Shown: positions 1 through 8,522 of the stretch, piece by piece
Layout: every line of letters begins with the position of its first letter
Position numbering within the stretch: position 1 is the first letter of the stretch
NCBI GenBank assembly: GCA_002472565.1
Contig: DKSK01000014.1
Span: 172,861-236,860 of the forward strand
DNA length: 64,000 nucleotides
Direction: 5' to 3'
Source of the DNA: Bacteroidales bacterium UBA7258
GTDB lineage: Bacteria > Bacteroidota > Bacteroidia > Bacteroidales > UBA932
Translations under genes and position numbers: made by a program
Notes under the pieces: generated by a model
Database searches by the model: none
What the model saw: the letters and a program-made list of their open reading frames with translations, nothing else
Told to the model about the DNA's origin: nothing

Positions 1-753
1 CGATGTATCTGCTCCCGGGGCAGTAGCCTCGTTTGAGACTTTGGCGACTGGTGCAGACTCTGAAGGAGCGACTGGTGCCACGGCGACCTGTTCGGCTGGG
101 GCCTCTTGGGCTTGTTCGGCGGCCGTTTCGGCGACAGGCTCTGTGTCCGCTTCAGCAGGAGCCTCGCTGACCTCTTCGGCAGGAGCCTCGCTGACTTCTT
201 CGGCAGGAGCCTCGCTGGCTTCTTCGGCATCAGAGTCATCACCGGCCACATCGCGCGGCGAGGCGGCTTTTGCTTCGATTATGTCGGAGATGCCGCGGAT
301 GGCGGCGCTGACTTCCTCGCGTGACTCTTCGTGGGTGCGGAGAGAAACCGGCTCGAGTCCGAAGCCGGACGGGAAAATGTCGAGATCCTCGTCCGCGACA
401 AAGAAGAAATTATTCTCTTTCGTAGCCCGGAGCCTGCCCAGACCGGGAAAGATGATGAATTTCTTCTCCTCCAGGATGCTTTTCATCTCTGAGAGGAATT
501 TGTTGACTATTGCCTCGGCATCTTGGAAACTTACTCCGTTGGAAGACGCATAAAGGTTGGCGATTGCCTCGTCCTGACCGTCTTTGCTCTGGACGAAATA
601 TAGTCTGCGGTAGGGAGGATTTATGATATAGCCTTTGTCGGTGAACGAGGCCGGAACGAGCTCGGCGACAAAAGTCCCTACGCCCGGCAACGTCACTTCA
701 TCATGGTCGAGGATGATTTCCTTGACCATCTTGGACAAAAGGTCAATATCCAT
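1..753 (-). CDS. HU/CCDC81-type domain protein, partial (runs off left edge)
   Basis: The frame is open on the minus strand from an ATG at 751-753 to base 1, giving 251 codons with no stop; the C-terminus lies outside the window. Residues 1 to about 130 read as a compact fold with the pattern 'LPGVGTFVAE...PPYRRLYF' and a second half with 'FPGLGRL', which resembles the paired HU-like CCDC81 domains that Bacteroidetes place in front of a SPOR domain. From about residue 165 the chain becomes a Glu/Ala/Pro-rich linker with three near-identical EVSEAPAE octapeptides. I infer a cell-envelope protein with a peptidoglycan-binding SPOR domain beyond the edge, but that part cannot be seen. A TAnnTTTG promoter element lies just upstream. 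The family call is moderate; the reading frame is secure. Confidence 0.75.
   Translation of the reverse strand, partial: MDIDLLSKMVKEIILDHDEVTLPGVGTFVAELVPASFTDKGYIINPPYRRLYFVQSKDGQDEAIANLYASSNGVSFQDAEAIVNKFLSEMKSILEEKKFIIFPGLGRLRATKENNFFFVADEDLDIFPSGFGLEPVSLRTHEESREEVSAAIRGISDIIEAKAASPRDVAGDDSDAEEASEAPAEEVSEAPAEEVSEAPAEADTEPVAETAAEQAQEAPAEQVAVAPVAPSESAPVAKVSNEATAPGADTS
156..227. repeat. 3 x 24-bp tandem repeat inside the HU-type gene
   Basis: Three consecutive 24-base units (156-179, 180-203, 204-227) differ at only a few positions. They encode the repeated octapeptide EVSEAPAE in the linker of the minus-strand protein. The unit length is a multiple of three, so copy-number change would keep the frame. 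Confidence 0.85.
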
Positions 754-770
754 CTGTTTGCTCTTTGTTG

Positions 771-778
771 CAAAGGTA
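771..778 (-). promoter_or_regulatory. -7 element for the HU-type gene
   Basis: On the minus strand the sequence reads TACCTTTG, matching the Bacteroidetes -7 consensus TAnnTTTG, about 18 bases before the ATG. A TTTG at -33 is not clear. Confidence 0.5.
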
Positions 779-805
779 GCAAAAATATCTTAAGGGAGTG
801 TGCTC

Positions 806-1120
806 TTATTTGTGGCGGTTGAGACGGTTCGGATTTGCCGGGTACCAGCCCTTGTCGACGCGCTTGCGTTGCTGGAAGAGCTCGCCTATGCCCCAGAGTG
901 ACGAGGCTCCGGCGACGGCAAGGATAGCTGACCAGAAGGTAGACTCGACGAAGATGGAAGCGGCGAGCCCGGTGATCCCGGCCAACAGGAAGACCCACCA
1001 GCACCCGGTGCCGAAATAGTATTCGGCCTTGATGATTATTGGATGGAAAATTCCGATAATGATGAATGTAGCAAGCCCTATGACGATTCCTGTCAGGTGA
1101 AAAGCTTCGATGAATTGCAT
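806..1120 (-). CDS. DUF4491 family membrane protein
   Basis: A 104-residue integral membrane protein. The start is placed at the ATG at 1118-1120 rather than at the upstream in-frame ATG at 1177, because the sequence from 'MQFIEAFHLTGIVIG' has the length and pattern I recall for DUF4491, and a -7 element at 1140-1147 lies between the two candidates. Three hydrophobic segments are visible (about residues 8-27, 37-55 and 58-77), with the motif 'HPIIIKAEYYFGTGCWW' between the first two and a basic C-terminal tail ending in 'NRLNRHK'. The function of this family is unknown to me. It lies upstream of and on the same strand as the HU-type gene, and both have their own -7 element. Confidence 0.8.
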   Translation of the reverse strand: MQFIEAFHLTGIVIGLATFIIIGIFHPIIIKAEYYFGTGCWWVFLLAGITGLAASIFVESTFWSAILAVAGASSLWGIGELFQQRKRVDKGWYPANPNRLNRHK

Positions 1121-1139
1121 ACCGGTCGTCTGTTTCTTA

Positions 1140-1147
1140 CAAAGGTA
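1140..1147 (-). promoter_or_regulatory. -7 element for the DUF4491 gene
   Basis: Minus-strand TACCTTTG lies about 20 bases before the chosen start. No good TTTG is seen at -33. Its position supports the shorter DUF4491 start at 1120. Confidence 0.45.
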
Positions 1148-1192
1148 GTAAAAATGCAGATATTTGCTATTACCCATTTATCGTTATACTCT

Positions 1193-1223
1193 TTTGGAAA
1201 TAGACGTGAATCTGCTATTTTTG
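1193..1223 (+). promoter_or_regulatory. Promoter of the thioesterase operon
   Basis: TTTG at 1193-1196 and TATTTTTG at 1216-1223 are separated by 19 bases, which is the Bacteroidetes primary sigma consensus. It would give a leader of about 70 bases before the ATG at 1302. Confidence 0.8.
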
Positions 1224-1301
1224 CCGAATTATAAGTAGACGGCATATTTTCGCCCAAGGTGAAGAACCGAAGGCGAGGACCTTGCTGAAATAGACGATGA
1301 T

Positions 1302-2075
1302 ATGGCAGATAAGTTGCTGGAAAACAAGAAGTTGGTAAGGGATTTGACAGTCGCATGTTATGAAGTTGACATGAAGAAGAGGCTGCGTCCTTCTGCCTTT
1401 ATGGATTATGCCCAGGACATTGCCTACAGCGCCGCACAGACCCTCCATTTCGGCTACGACGACATGGGAAAGTATGGCTGCGCATGGGTTATCTCCCGTC
1501 TTCACTTCCATTACCTGAAGGTCCCTCATTGGCGTGACGAGCTGAGCCTCAGGACTTGGGCCAAAGGTACCGAGGGCCCCTTCTTCCTCAGAGATTTCGA
1601 GATTCTCGGAAAAGACGGGGGGAGGATGGTTGTGGGCACGAGCAATTGGATCGTCCTGGATTCTAATGCCCGCAAGATGGCCAGAGACCCTAATGCATAC
1701 GGCCTCATCAGCCCGGAATATATCTGCGCGGAGAGTGCGATAGATGAGGTCTGCGGCAAGGTAATGATGCCTCATGGTGTGCAGCCTGAGGTCGTAGGAA
1801 CCCATGTGGTAGGCTACAACGACGTCGACTTCATCGGACACACCAATAACTCAAGATATATGGCCTGGGCCATGAACGCGGTTGACTATGCCGATACTCT
1901 GGAGATGGATATTCGTGATGTGCGCATCGGTTTCAACCATGAGACCCATGACGGAGACCTTGTAACCATCAGAAGGGTCATCGAGCAGACGCAGAAAGGA
2001 AGGCGCTATTGCCTTGAAGGCCAGGTGGAAGGCAAGACCTCTTTTGTGGCCTTGATAGAATTGGAAAGGAATTAA
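1302..2075 (+). CDS. Acyl-ACP thioesterase (FatA/B type)
   Basis: A 257-residue double hot-dog thioesterase that should release free fatty acids from acyl carrier protein in the cytoplasm. The N-terminal half carries 'VACYEVDMKKRLRPSAFMDYAQD' and the core 'GTEGPFFLRDFEI'. The second hot-dog domain starts near residue 165 and holds the active-site region 'YNDVDFIGHTNNSRYMAW', where the Asp and His-x-Asn spacing of the family is kept although the Asn usually found before the His is replaced by Ile. Length fits bacterial members. A strong promoter lies upstream, and the transporter gene follows after 18 bases, so the two are probably cotranscribed. Bacterial versions tune membrane lipid or fatty-acid release; the exact chain-length preference cannot be read. 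Confidence 0.88.
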   Translation: MADKLLENKKLVRDLTVACYEVDMKKRLRPSAFMDYAQDIAYSAAQTLHFGYDDMGKYGCAWVISRLHFHYLKVPHWRDELSLRTWAKGTEGPFFLRDFEILGKDGGRMVVGTSNWIVLDSNARKMARDPNAYGLISPEYICAESAIDEVCGKVMMPHGVQPEVVGTHVVGYNDVDFIGHTNNSRYMAWAMNAVDYADTLEMDIRDVRIGFNHETHDGDLVTIRRVIEQTQKGRRYCLEGQVEGKTSFVALIELERN

Positions 2076-2093
2076 TTAAGATTATAACAGCTT

Positions 2094-3779
2094 ATGTCAG
2101 ATTTGTTCGTGGGAACAGGAATCGCTCATTCCATTCTCTTGTTCGCCTTTGTCATAGCACTGGGCCTCTGGCTTGGAAAATTCAAGGTCAAGGGCATCTC
2201 CATAGGGTCTACATGGATTCTTTTCGTCGGCATCATAATGAGCCATTTCGGCTTTATGTCCGATCCGACCGTCCTTTCGTTCATGAAGGACTTCGGTCTC
2301 ATACTCTTCGTTTTCGCTATCGGACTTCAGGTAGGCCCTGGCTTCTTCCGTTCCTTCAAGAGCGGGGGAGTCACTCTCAACCTTCTGGCCATGCTGCTTG
2401 TCCTCCTCGCGGTCGGGGTTACCGTTGCGATAAAGGCGATTACTGGAGAGGATTTGAAGATCATGACCGGAGTCATGTCGGCCGCCGTGACCAATACTCC
2501 TGGTCTTGGAGCCGCCCAGCAGACTCTTAACGACGCGATAGCCTCCGGGGCAACGGACGCCTCCGTGGATTCAGCCAAACTTGGCTCCGCCTATGCCGTG
2601 GCTTATCCTCTGGGCGTTCTTGCCGTCATCTTCCTTCTTATCATGTCGAAGGCCTTTTTCAAAGTGGACCTTCAGAAAGAGCAGGATGCTTATCAGGCCA
2701 TGACGGGAGGCAAAGAATCAGCGAGGCGAATGCATTGCGAGGTTGCCAACCCAGCCCTCTACGGCAAGAGTGTCAAGGAGTTGAAGGAATCAAGAAAGGA
2801 CAGCTTCGTCATATCCAGGATGATGCGTCATGACGAAATTTTCACTCCGGACGACAGCACCGTCTTCGAGAAAGGAGACAAGGTTATGTTGGTTACCACT
2901 CAGAAATATGTCGACGACATCAGGCTCATCTTCGGAAAAGAGATTCCTCTCCATCTCTCCGACTGGGAGAAGAAGGTGGAGGACGAGAGCCAGAATCTCC
3001 ACAGCGGCATGATCCTGGTTTCTAATTCGAAACTTACGGGAAAAACTCTCAGGTCACTCGACATCCGCCACCGTTTCGGAGTCACGGTGACCCGTGTCTA
3101 CAGGGCTGACATCAATTTCGTAGCCGGACCTGACAGCTACATCGAGGTCGGAGACACGCTCAGAGTGGTAGGTATGGAAGAGGATATAGAGAAACTTGCC
3201 ACCATGCTCGGCAACAAGAGGGCGCAGCTGGACCACCCTAACCTCATCCCTATTTTCATGGGAATCGTCTTGGGAGTCATCCTCGGCTCAGTCCCTATCG
3301 CCTTCCCGGGCATTCCTCAGCCGGTCAAGCTAGGCCTTGCCGGAGGCCCGCTCATAATTGCCATTCTTCTCGGCTTCATAGGCCCGAAGTGGCACATCAC
3401 GACCTACACCACCATGAGCGCAAATCTGATGATCCGCGAAATCGGCATCTCCTTCTTTATGGCGGCCGTCGGACTCGGCGCCGGGGCGGGTTTCGTGGAG
3501 TCGATCATGAACGGAGGTTATTGGTGGATACTCTACGGCTTCCTCATAACCTTCATCCCGGTATCGCTCGTGATAATCATAGCCCGTCTTGTCTTCCACC
3601 TCAATTTCTACCAGATTACGGGTCTCATTTCCGGAGGCACGACCGATCCTGCCGTCCTCGCCTTCGCCCAGGGTATGTACGGGACAGACTATACCTCGAT
3701 AAATTACGCTACCGTCTATCCGCTGACCATGTTCATGAGGGTATTGGCGGCGCAGCTGCTGATACTTTTCGCTCTCTAG
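2094..3779 (+). CDS. AspT/YidE-type transporter with two RCK_C domains
   Basis: A 561-residue inner-membrane protein with the layout of the aspartate:alanine exchanger family. A first membrane block (about residues 10-185) and a second (about 385-561) flank a cytoplasmic section with two TrkA-C (RCK_C) domains, seen in 'VISRMMRHDEIFTPDDSTVFEKGDKVMLV' spread over residues 240-272 and the similar 'VTRVYRADINFVAGPDSYIEVGDTLRVVG' region near 330-360. The repeated membrane motifs 'TNTPGLGAAQQTL' and 'GGTTDPAVLAFAQ' are typical of the family. Substrate is unknown; the family name comes from a Tetragenococcus aspartate/alanine antiporter, and most gut Bacteroidales copies are uncharacterised. It sits between the thioesterase and the NUDIX gene, with a single base separating it from the latter. 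Confidence 0.88.
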   Translation: MSDLFVGTGIAHSILLFAFVIALGLWLGKFKVKGISIGSTWILFVGIIMSHFGFMSDPTVLSFMKDFGLILFVFAIGLQVGPGFFRSFKSGGVTLNLLAMLLVLLAVGVTVAIKAITGEDLKIMTGVMSAAVTNTPGLGAAQQTLNDAIASGATDASVDSAKLGSAYAVAYPLGVLAVIFLLIMSKAFFKVDLQKEQDAYQAMTGGKESARRMHCEVANPALYGKSVKELKESRKDSFVISRMMRHDEIFTPDDSTVFEKGDKVMLVTTQKYVDDIRLIFGKEIPLHLSDWEKKVEDESQNLHSGMILVSNSKLTGKTLRSLDIRHRFGVTVTRVYRADINFVAGPDSYIEVGDTLRVVGMEEDIEKLATMLGNKRAQLDHPNLIPIFMGIVLGVILGSVPIAFPGIPQPVKLGLAGGPLIIAILLGFIGPKWHITTYTTMSANLMIREIGISFFMAAVGLGAGAGFVESIMNGGYWWILYGFLITFIPVSLVIIIARLVFHLNFYQITGLISGGTTDPAVLAFAQGMYGTDYTSINYATVYPLTMFMRVLAAQLLILFAL

Positions 3780-3780
3780 G

Positions 3781-4371
3781 ATGACGGGCCTGATTTACCC
3801 GCCATTCCCGGCGCCTGTCTATCCGGCTCCTACGAGCGAACATCCCTCGGCCACGATTCCTGCGGGAGCGGAGATTCTGCCCCTTGTCAAAGAAGACGGG
3901 GAGGTTATCGGCCGGATGACAAGGGAATATGCGCATGGCGGAGCAAAGCCGCTCCACCCTGTGGTGCATCTCCATATCCTTAACCGCAACGACGAGCTCT
4001 ACCTCCAGAAGCGGTCGGCAAAGAAAAAGCTTCTCCCAGGCCGTTGGGACACGGCTGTCGGCGGCCATATCGACTATGGCGAGCAGGTGCTCGAAGCCCT
4101 TTTCCGGGAATCCTCCGAGGAACTCAACTTTACCGAGTACAACCCTATTTTCATCAAGTCATATGTCTTCGAAAGTCAGCAGGAGAGGGAGGTGGTGAAT
4201 GTTTTCGCCTGTGTCGGCAACTTCACTCCGCACCCGGATCGGGATGAGGTTTCAGAAGGCCGCTATTGGACGATGGAAGAGATAGAGGAAAATTTTGGAA
4301 AATCAGTCTTTACTCCTAACTTTGAGGGAGAGTTCCGCCAGATTCGAACCACGCTGGAGGCTCTCCTCTAA
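3781..4371 (+). CDS. NUDIX hydrolase
   Basis: A 196-residue cytoplasmic NUDIX protein. The complete Nudix box is visible as 'GHIDYGEQVLEALFRESSEEL' in two parts: G-x5-E followed by x7-RE-x2-EE, at about residues 98-118. The flanking 'HPVVHLHILNRNDELYLQKRS' and 'DTAVGGH' place it near the IPP-isomerase-like Nudix subgroup. The first 27 residues are proline-rich and look like an extension over the usual start, which in relatives begins near 'EILPLV'; no other in-frame ATG supports a shorter form. The ATG follows the transporter stop by one base and its own stop touches the next ATG, so it is translationally tied to both. Substrate unknown. Confidence 0.85.
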   Translation: MTGLIYPPFPAPVYPAPTSEHPSATIPAGAEILPLVKEDGEVIGRMTREYAHGGAKPLHPVVHLHILNRNDELYLQKRSAKKKLLPGRWDTAVGGHIDYGEQVLEALFRESSEELNFTEYNPIFIKSYVFESQQEREVVNVFACVGNFTPHPDRDEVSEGRYWTMEEIEENFGKSVFTPNFEGEFRQIRTTLEALL

Positions 4372-6759
4372 ATGTCAGAAAACAGCATAATTTCGAAATT
4401 AGTCCGGGACCAGCTTTCAGTCTGGCCCATGGCGGCAGCCAACTTCCGTTCGGCGAAGAACGCCGAAACGAGGAGTCTGGATTCCGGAGGCCTTGAGGTA
4501 GTGCTGCAACACAATCCCGAGCGGATAATCTCAACCGCCGGGCCGGTGGACATGGAGGAGATCCGCGCGAGGGAATGTTTCTTCTGCCATAGGCCGAAAG
4601 AGCAGAGCACCCTGCGTTTCGACGGCAGGAAAGGCAGGACCTACGACATCGCTGTCAATCCTTATCCGATTTTTCCGGATCATGTGGTCATAGCAAGCAC
4701 TCTCCACACCGACCAGACCATCTGGCATCGCTTCTCGGACATGTGTGACCTGGCCCATCATTTCGACGGCTTCACCTTCTTCTACAACGGGCCTTCAAGC
4801 GGAGCTTCTGCCCCGGACCATATGCATTTCCAGGCCTGCCCGAGGTCTCTGATGCCCCTTGAGAGGGAGGCCGACAGGCTGCTGGGACAGATCGCCGAGA
4901 CGGAGAGCGACGAGGGAGTGCCGAATGGCTCCGAGATAGCTTCGGTCCCGGCCCATTTGAGCGGTGACATAGAATACATAGCCTCTGTACAGGAGGCACA
5001 GGTCTTTCATTACAAGCACTTTACTAACGGGGTCTTCTTCCTTCGCTCGCGTACTTCCAAGTCGCTGGCCAAACTTTTCTACAGGCTCCTTGATTGTGCC
5101 CCGGTGGAGGACGGCGAGAAAGAACCTCGCTTCAATCTCCTGACCTGGTACGAGCCTCTTTCCGACGAGAAGCGTCCTTCCGGCATGACCCACGGGCTGG
5201 CGGCCTTCGAATATCGCTGCGTAGTGGTCTTCCGCTCCCGCCACCGTTCCCATCATTATTATTCCGAAGGTCCCGACCATCTTTGCATGAGTCCTGGCTG
5301 CGCCGACATGATGGGCTATTTCGTCGTACCTCATGAGGACGACTTCAAGAAGCTTGACAGCAGCCTTCTGGGCTCCCTCGTCAAGGAAGTCTCAGTCGGC
5401 AAGGATGTCGAAGACGGCATACTATGGAGGTTGCGCCGCACCCAGCCAAGTCTGCGGGTCGGAATCATGGCTGCGGACGAAATCGTCTTCGAAATAATCT
5501 CGGACGGGGCAGGTCCGCAGAAAGTCAGCTATCAGGATGGCAAAATCTGCTACAACGGAGCCCTTTATGACGAACTCTTCTTCGAGGCTCAGACCCCGTC
5601 AACCCTCTTCGCCGTGCCGACATTCATCCTCCATGAAGTCGTCATAGGCATAGATTTCCATTGGCAGAGAAAGGTGACCCAGACCTTCGCCGGCTCCCTC
5701 AAGTTCAAGGTGATAGACGGAAAGGTCCAGGCTATCAATATTATAGGGGTCGAGGACTACCTCCTCAGCGTGATTTCTTCGGAGATGAGGGCTTCGGCCA
5801 ATCTTGAGTTCCTGAAGACTCATGCAGTCATCTCGCGATCATGGGTCATGTCCCAGCTTGCAAGACCTAAGGTTCATGAAGGCAAAGTCCCCTCGCAGCT
5901 TAAGTCAGATTGCTGCGTCCAGGCCGTCGTGACTCAGCTGGACACTGCCATGAATAAGGGGAAAAAGCACTCCCCGGACGACAAGAACGGCGAAACAGAA
6001 TACATCAAGTGGTTTGACCACAGCGATCATGGCGACAAATTCGATGTCTGTGCCGATGACCATTGCCAGCGCTACCAGGGCCTGACCCTCGCCATAGGCG
6101 AGAATGTCCGCAAGGCCATCGACCAGACCTGGGGCGAGGTCCTGACCTATGGAGGCGAAATTTGCGACTGCCGTTTCAGCAAGTGCTGCGGAGGAGTCAT
6201 GGAGAGATTTTCCGCCTGCTGGGAGGACAAAGACTATCCGTATCTCAGGGTCCTTCCTGACACTCCTCCGGAGGGTGGCAGGCCTTTCTGCGACACCCGC
6301 GACAAGGCCATTCTCTCCCAGGTGCTCAACGATTATGACCTCGAGACCAAGGACTTCTTCGAGTGGAGCGTGAGCTATACCCGTGACGAGATTACCGAAC
6401 TTTTCCGCAGGCGTTCCGGCATGGACGTCGGCACCATAAGGGATCTCATTCCTCTCGAGAGAGGTGGTTCCGGAAGAATCATCCGTCTTCGCGTCGTAGG
6501 GGACAAGTCTTCGGTCGTCATAGGCAAGGAATTGATAATAAGGAGATTCCTCTCCGAAAGCCATCTTAAGAGTTCGGCCTTCGACCCTTCGTGGAAAGGT
6601 GACAGACTGACACTTAAGGGCAGGGGCTGGGGACATGGAGTGGGCCTATGCCAGATAGGGGCGGCCGTAATGTCCTCCCGGGGCTATACCTACGAACAGA
6701 TTCTCAGGCATTATTACCCTGACACTGTTCTTGAAAGAATATTCAACAACACAAAATAA
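4372..6759 (+). CDS. DUF4922 (HIT/GalT-like) - SpoIID/LytB fusion protein
   Basis: A 795-residue two-part protein. The N-terminal half resembles DUF4922: a CxxC pair at about residues 69-72 ('CFFCHRPKE') and a histidine triad-like 'DHMHFQ' at about 149-154, as in GalT/ADP-glucose-phosphorylase-type nucleotidyltransferases. The C-terminal half from about residue 440 is a SpoIID/LytB domain with 'VEDYLLSVISSEM', 'THAVISRSW' and the closing 'GRGWGHGVGLCQIGA' near residue 750. SpoIID proteins are lytic transglycosylases that cut denuded glycan in sporulating Firmicutes; this organism group does not sporulate, so the substrate here is open. No signal peptide is seen, which is odd for a wall-acting domain. 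The start codon abuts the NUDIX stop. The same fusion occurs in other Bacteroidales as I recall. Confidence 0.85.
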   Translation: MSENSIISKLVRDQLSVWPMAAANFRSAKNAETRSLDSGGLEVVLQHNPERIISTAGPVDMEEIRARECFFCHRPKEQSTLRFDGRKGRTYDIAVNPYPIFPDHVVIASTLHTDQTIWHRFSDMCDLAHHFDGFTFFYNGPSSGASAPDHMHFQACPRSLMPLEREADRLLGQIAETESDEGVPNGSEIASVPAHLSGDIEYIASVQEAQVFHYKHFTNGVFFLRSRTSKSLAKLFYRLLDCAPVEDGEKEPRFNLLTWYEPLSDEKRPSGMTHGLAAFEYRCVVVFRSRHRSHHYYSEGPDHLCMSPGCADMMGYFVVPHEDDFKKLDSSLLGSLVKEVSVGKDVEDGILWRLRRTQPSLRVGIMAADEIVFEIISDGAGPQKVSYQDGKICYNGALYDELFFEAQTPSTLFAVPTFILHEVVIGIDFHWQRKVTQTFAGSLKFKVIDGKVQAINIIGVEDYLLSVISSEMRASANLEFLKTHAVISRSWVMSQLARPKVHEGKVPSQLKSDCCVQAVVTQLDTAMNKGKKHSPDDKNGETEYIKWFDHSDHGDKFDVCADDHCQRYQGLTLAIGENVRKAIDQTWGEVLTYGGEICDCRFSKCCGGVMERFSACWEDKDYPYLRVLPDTPPEGGRPFCDTRDKAILSQVLNDYDLETKDFFEWSVSYTRDEITELFRRRSGMDVGTIRDLIPLERGGSGRIIRLRVVGDKSSVVIGKELIIRRFLSESHLKSSAFDPSWKGDRLTLKGRGWGHGVGLCQIGAAVMSSRGYTYEQILRHYYPDTVLERIFNNTK

Positions 6760-6764
6760 GAGAC

Positions 6765-8111
6765 ATGAAACAAGATCTTCAATTATTCGAGTTGATCAGA
6801 AAGGAAAAGGAAAGGCAGGCGGGCGGCCTTGAGCTCATCGCTTCCGAAAACTATGTATCCGACCAGGTCCTTGAGGCCATGGGATCCATCTGCACCAACA
6901 AATATGCGGAGGGCTATCCTGGCAAGAGGTATTATGGAGGCTGCGAAATCGTAGACCAGATCGAGCAGCTTGCGATAGACCGCCTTAAGACTATCTACGG
7001 AGCGGAGTATGCCAATGTGCAGCCTCATTCGGGCGCCCAGGCCAACATGGCCGTGATCATTTCTGTCCTCCAGCCGGGAGAAACCTTCATGGGCCTTGAC
7101 CTGTCCCAGGGAGGACACCTCACTCACGGCTCTCCGGTCAACGTTTCCGGAATGTATTATCACGCGGTTCCTTACGGCCTGAATCCGGACACCGGTCTCA
7201 TTGACTACGATGCCATGGAGAAAACTGCCCTTGAGGTTCATCCTAAACTCATCATCGGCGGCGCTTCCGCCTACTCTCGCGAGTGGGATTATGAGAGGAT
7301 GCGCAAAATCGCTGATGAGGTGGGCGCCATCCTCTGGATCGACATGGCCCATACGGCCGGAATCATCGCGGCGGGGCTCCTCAAGAACCCAGTCAAATAC
7401 GCCCATATCGTGACTTCCACCACCCATAAGACTCTACGCGGACCTCGTGGCGGAGTGATACTCATAGGCAAGGACTTTGATGATCCGCGTGGCCGCACCA
7501 ATAAGAAGGGCGAGGTCAAGAAGATGAGCCAGATCATTGATTCCTCGGTCTTCCCTGGAGTTCAGGGCGGTCCGCTGGAGCACGTCATCGCTGCCAAGGC
7601 GGTGGCCTTCTACGAGGCTATGCAGCCAGAGTTCGTGGAGTACCAGAAGCAGGTCCTCGCCAATGCCCAGGCAATGTGCAAGGAGTTCATCGCCCATGGC
7701 TACAAGGTGGTTTCCGGCGGTACCGACAATCATCTCATGCTGATTGACCTCCGCACCAAGTATCCCGAGGTGACCGGACGCCTTGCCGAGAAGGAGCTTG
7801 TCAAGGCGGCCATCACGATCAACAAGAACATGGTGCCTTATGATACCCGTACCCCGTTCCAGACTTCCGGCTTCCGCATTGGAACTCCGGCGGTGACTTC
7901 GCGCGGTTTCGTGGAGAACAACATGAAGGTCATCGTAGATCTCATCGACACGGTGCTTTCTTCCTGCGCGGCGCATATCACCGAAATCACCTCTAAGGAG
8001 CCGCTCACTCCTGAGCAGGAGGCCGGACTCGCAGAGCACAAGGCTGTGCTCGAGCAGGTCAAGAAGCAGGTTCACATGCTCACGGCAGGAAGACCTCTCA
8101 ACAGGTATTAA
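6765..8111 (+). CDS. glyA: Serine hydroxymethyltransferase
   Basis: A 448-residue PLP enzyme that converts serine and tetrahydrofolate to glycine and 5,10-methylene-tetrahydrofolate in the cytoplasm. The N-terminal 'GGLELIASENYVS' and 'TNKYAEGYPGKRYYGGCE' motifs, 'NVQPHSGAQAN', and the PLP-lysine motif 'STTHKTLRGPRGG' (about residues 219-231) are intact. A short insertion with 'NKKGEVKKM' after the lysine loop is common in Bacteroidetes members as I recall. The gene follows the SpoIID fusion by five bases and is last in the run; a strong terminator follows. Confidence 0.97.
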   Translation: MKQDLQLFELIRKEKERQAGGLELIASENYVSDQVLEAMGSICTNKYAEGYPGKRYYGGCEIVDQIEQLAIDRLKTIYGAEYANVQPHSGAQANMAVIISVLQPGETFMGLDLSQGGHLTHGSPVNVSGMYYHAVPYGLNPDTGLIDYDAMEKTALEVHPKLIIGGASAYSREWDYERMRKIADEVGAILWIDMAHTAGIIAAGLLKNPVKYAHIVTSTTHKTLRGPRGGVILIGKDFDDPRGRTNKKGEVKKMSQIIDSSVFPGVQGGPLEHVIAAKAVAFYEAMQPEFVEYQKQVLANAQAMCKEFIAHGYKVVSGGTDNHLMLIDLRTKYPEVTGRLAEKELVKAAITINKNMVPYDTRTPFQTSGFRIGTPAVTSRGFVENNMKVIVDLIDTVLSSCAAHITEITSKEPLTPEQEAGLAEHKAVLEQVKKQVHMLTAGRPLNRY

Positions 8112-8168
8112 GCCGGAACCGCGCGTATTTCTGTGACGAATTCGCGCATCCCACGCACGGATTTAAAA

Positions 8169-8213
8169 GACAGGAGGTTGACCCGTTTTCGAGTCATCCT
8201 CCTGTCAATTTTT
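8169..8213. terminator. Bidirectional terminator after glyA
   Basis: A hairpin at 8169-8206 pairs GACAGGAGG with CCTCCTGTC and TGAC with GTCA around one mismatch. AATTTTT follows on the plus strand and TTTTAAAT follows on the minus strand, so it can stop transcripts from both sides. Confidence 0.85.
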
Positions 8214-8302
8214 GTCCATCATGTAATTTTTGCTTCCCTTGCATTTGGCAGGTTCGTGGGGGAAATCCCGAGTCAACCAAAATCATGGAACGACAATTTG
8301 GT

Positions 8303-8516
8303 AAAATGAAATAGCCACCCCCTCACGAGGTGACTATTTCCGCACTTCATTATCAAATATTATTAGGAAGCCTATCGGCTGAAATTTTCTCGGAAAACTT
8401 GCCCTCGATAGCGGAGCCGTCGTTATCGTCGCCTCTTTAGGGCAACGGAACTCAGTAACGCTCAGGGGAATACGAAAAACCTTCTTGGCTGTTAGGTCTC
8501 AGGTAATCATCATCCG
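8303..8516 (-). ncRNA. Candidate 6S-like RNA (Bacteroidales type)
   Basis: No credible ORF occupies this stretch, yet it has its own consensus promoter (8523-8553) and ends in a strong hairpin (8308-8340), giving a transcript near 210 nt. The 5' part GATTA...GAGACCTA can pair with TAGGCTTC...TAAT near the 3' end, closing a long rod. Inside it, the 5' arm carries CCCCTGAGC, the same string found in the E. coli 6S central region, and a GCCCT/AGGGC stem encloses a smaller CGATA/TATCG hairpin. Length, rod-like pairing and this motif suggest 6S RNA, which binds housekeeping RNA polymerase, or the Bacteroidales-1 class that has been linked to 6S. The ends are inferred from promoter and hairpin. tmRNA and RNase P hallmarks are absent. 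Confidence 0.55.
8308..8340 (-). terminator. 3' hairpin of the ncRNA
   Basis: GAAATAG pairs with CTATTTC and CACC with GGTG in a tight stem-loop; the minus strand then reads ATTTTACC. The T run is short, so this may be a structural end rather than a classic terminator. Confidence 0.6.
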
Positions 8517-8522
8517 ATGATG
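8508..8522. promoter_or_regulatory. Perfect inverted repeat at the ncRNA start site
   Basis: CATCATC-G-GATGATG (minus-strand reading) is a perfect 7+1+7 inverted repeat directly after the -7 box. It is either the 5' hairpin of the RNA or an operator at the start site. Confidence 0.5.

Noticed and set aside
3781..4371. IPP isomerase (Idi) for the NUDIX gene
   Set aside because: The Nudix box is complete but the Cys and Glu active-site motifs specific to Idi are not seen.
8300..8520. tmRNA or RNase P RNA in the gap after glyA
   Set aside because: The tRNA-like ends and tag frame of tmRNA and the conserved RNase P core are absent.
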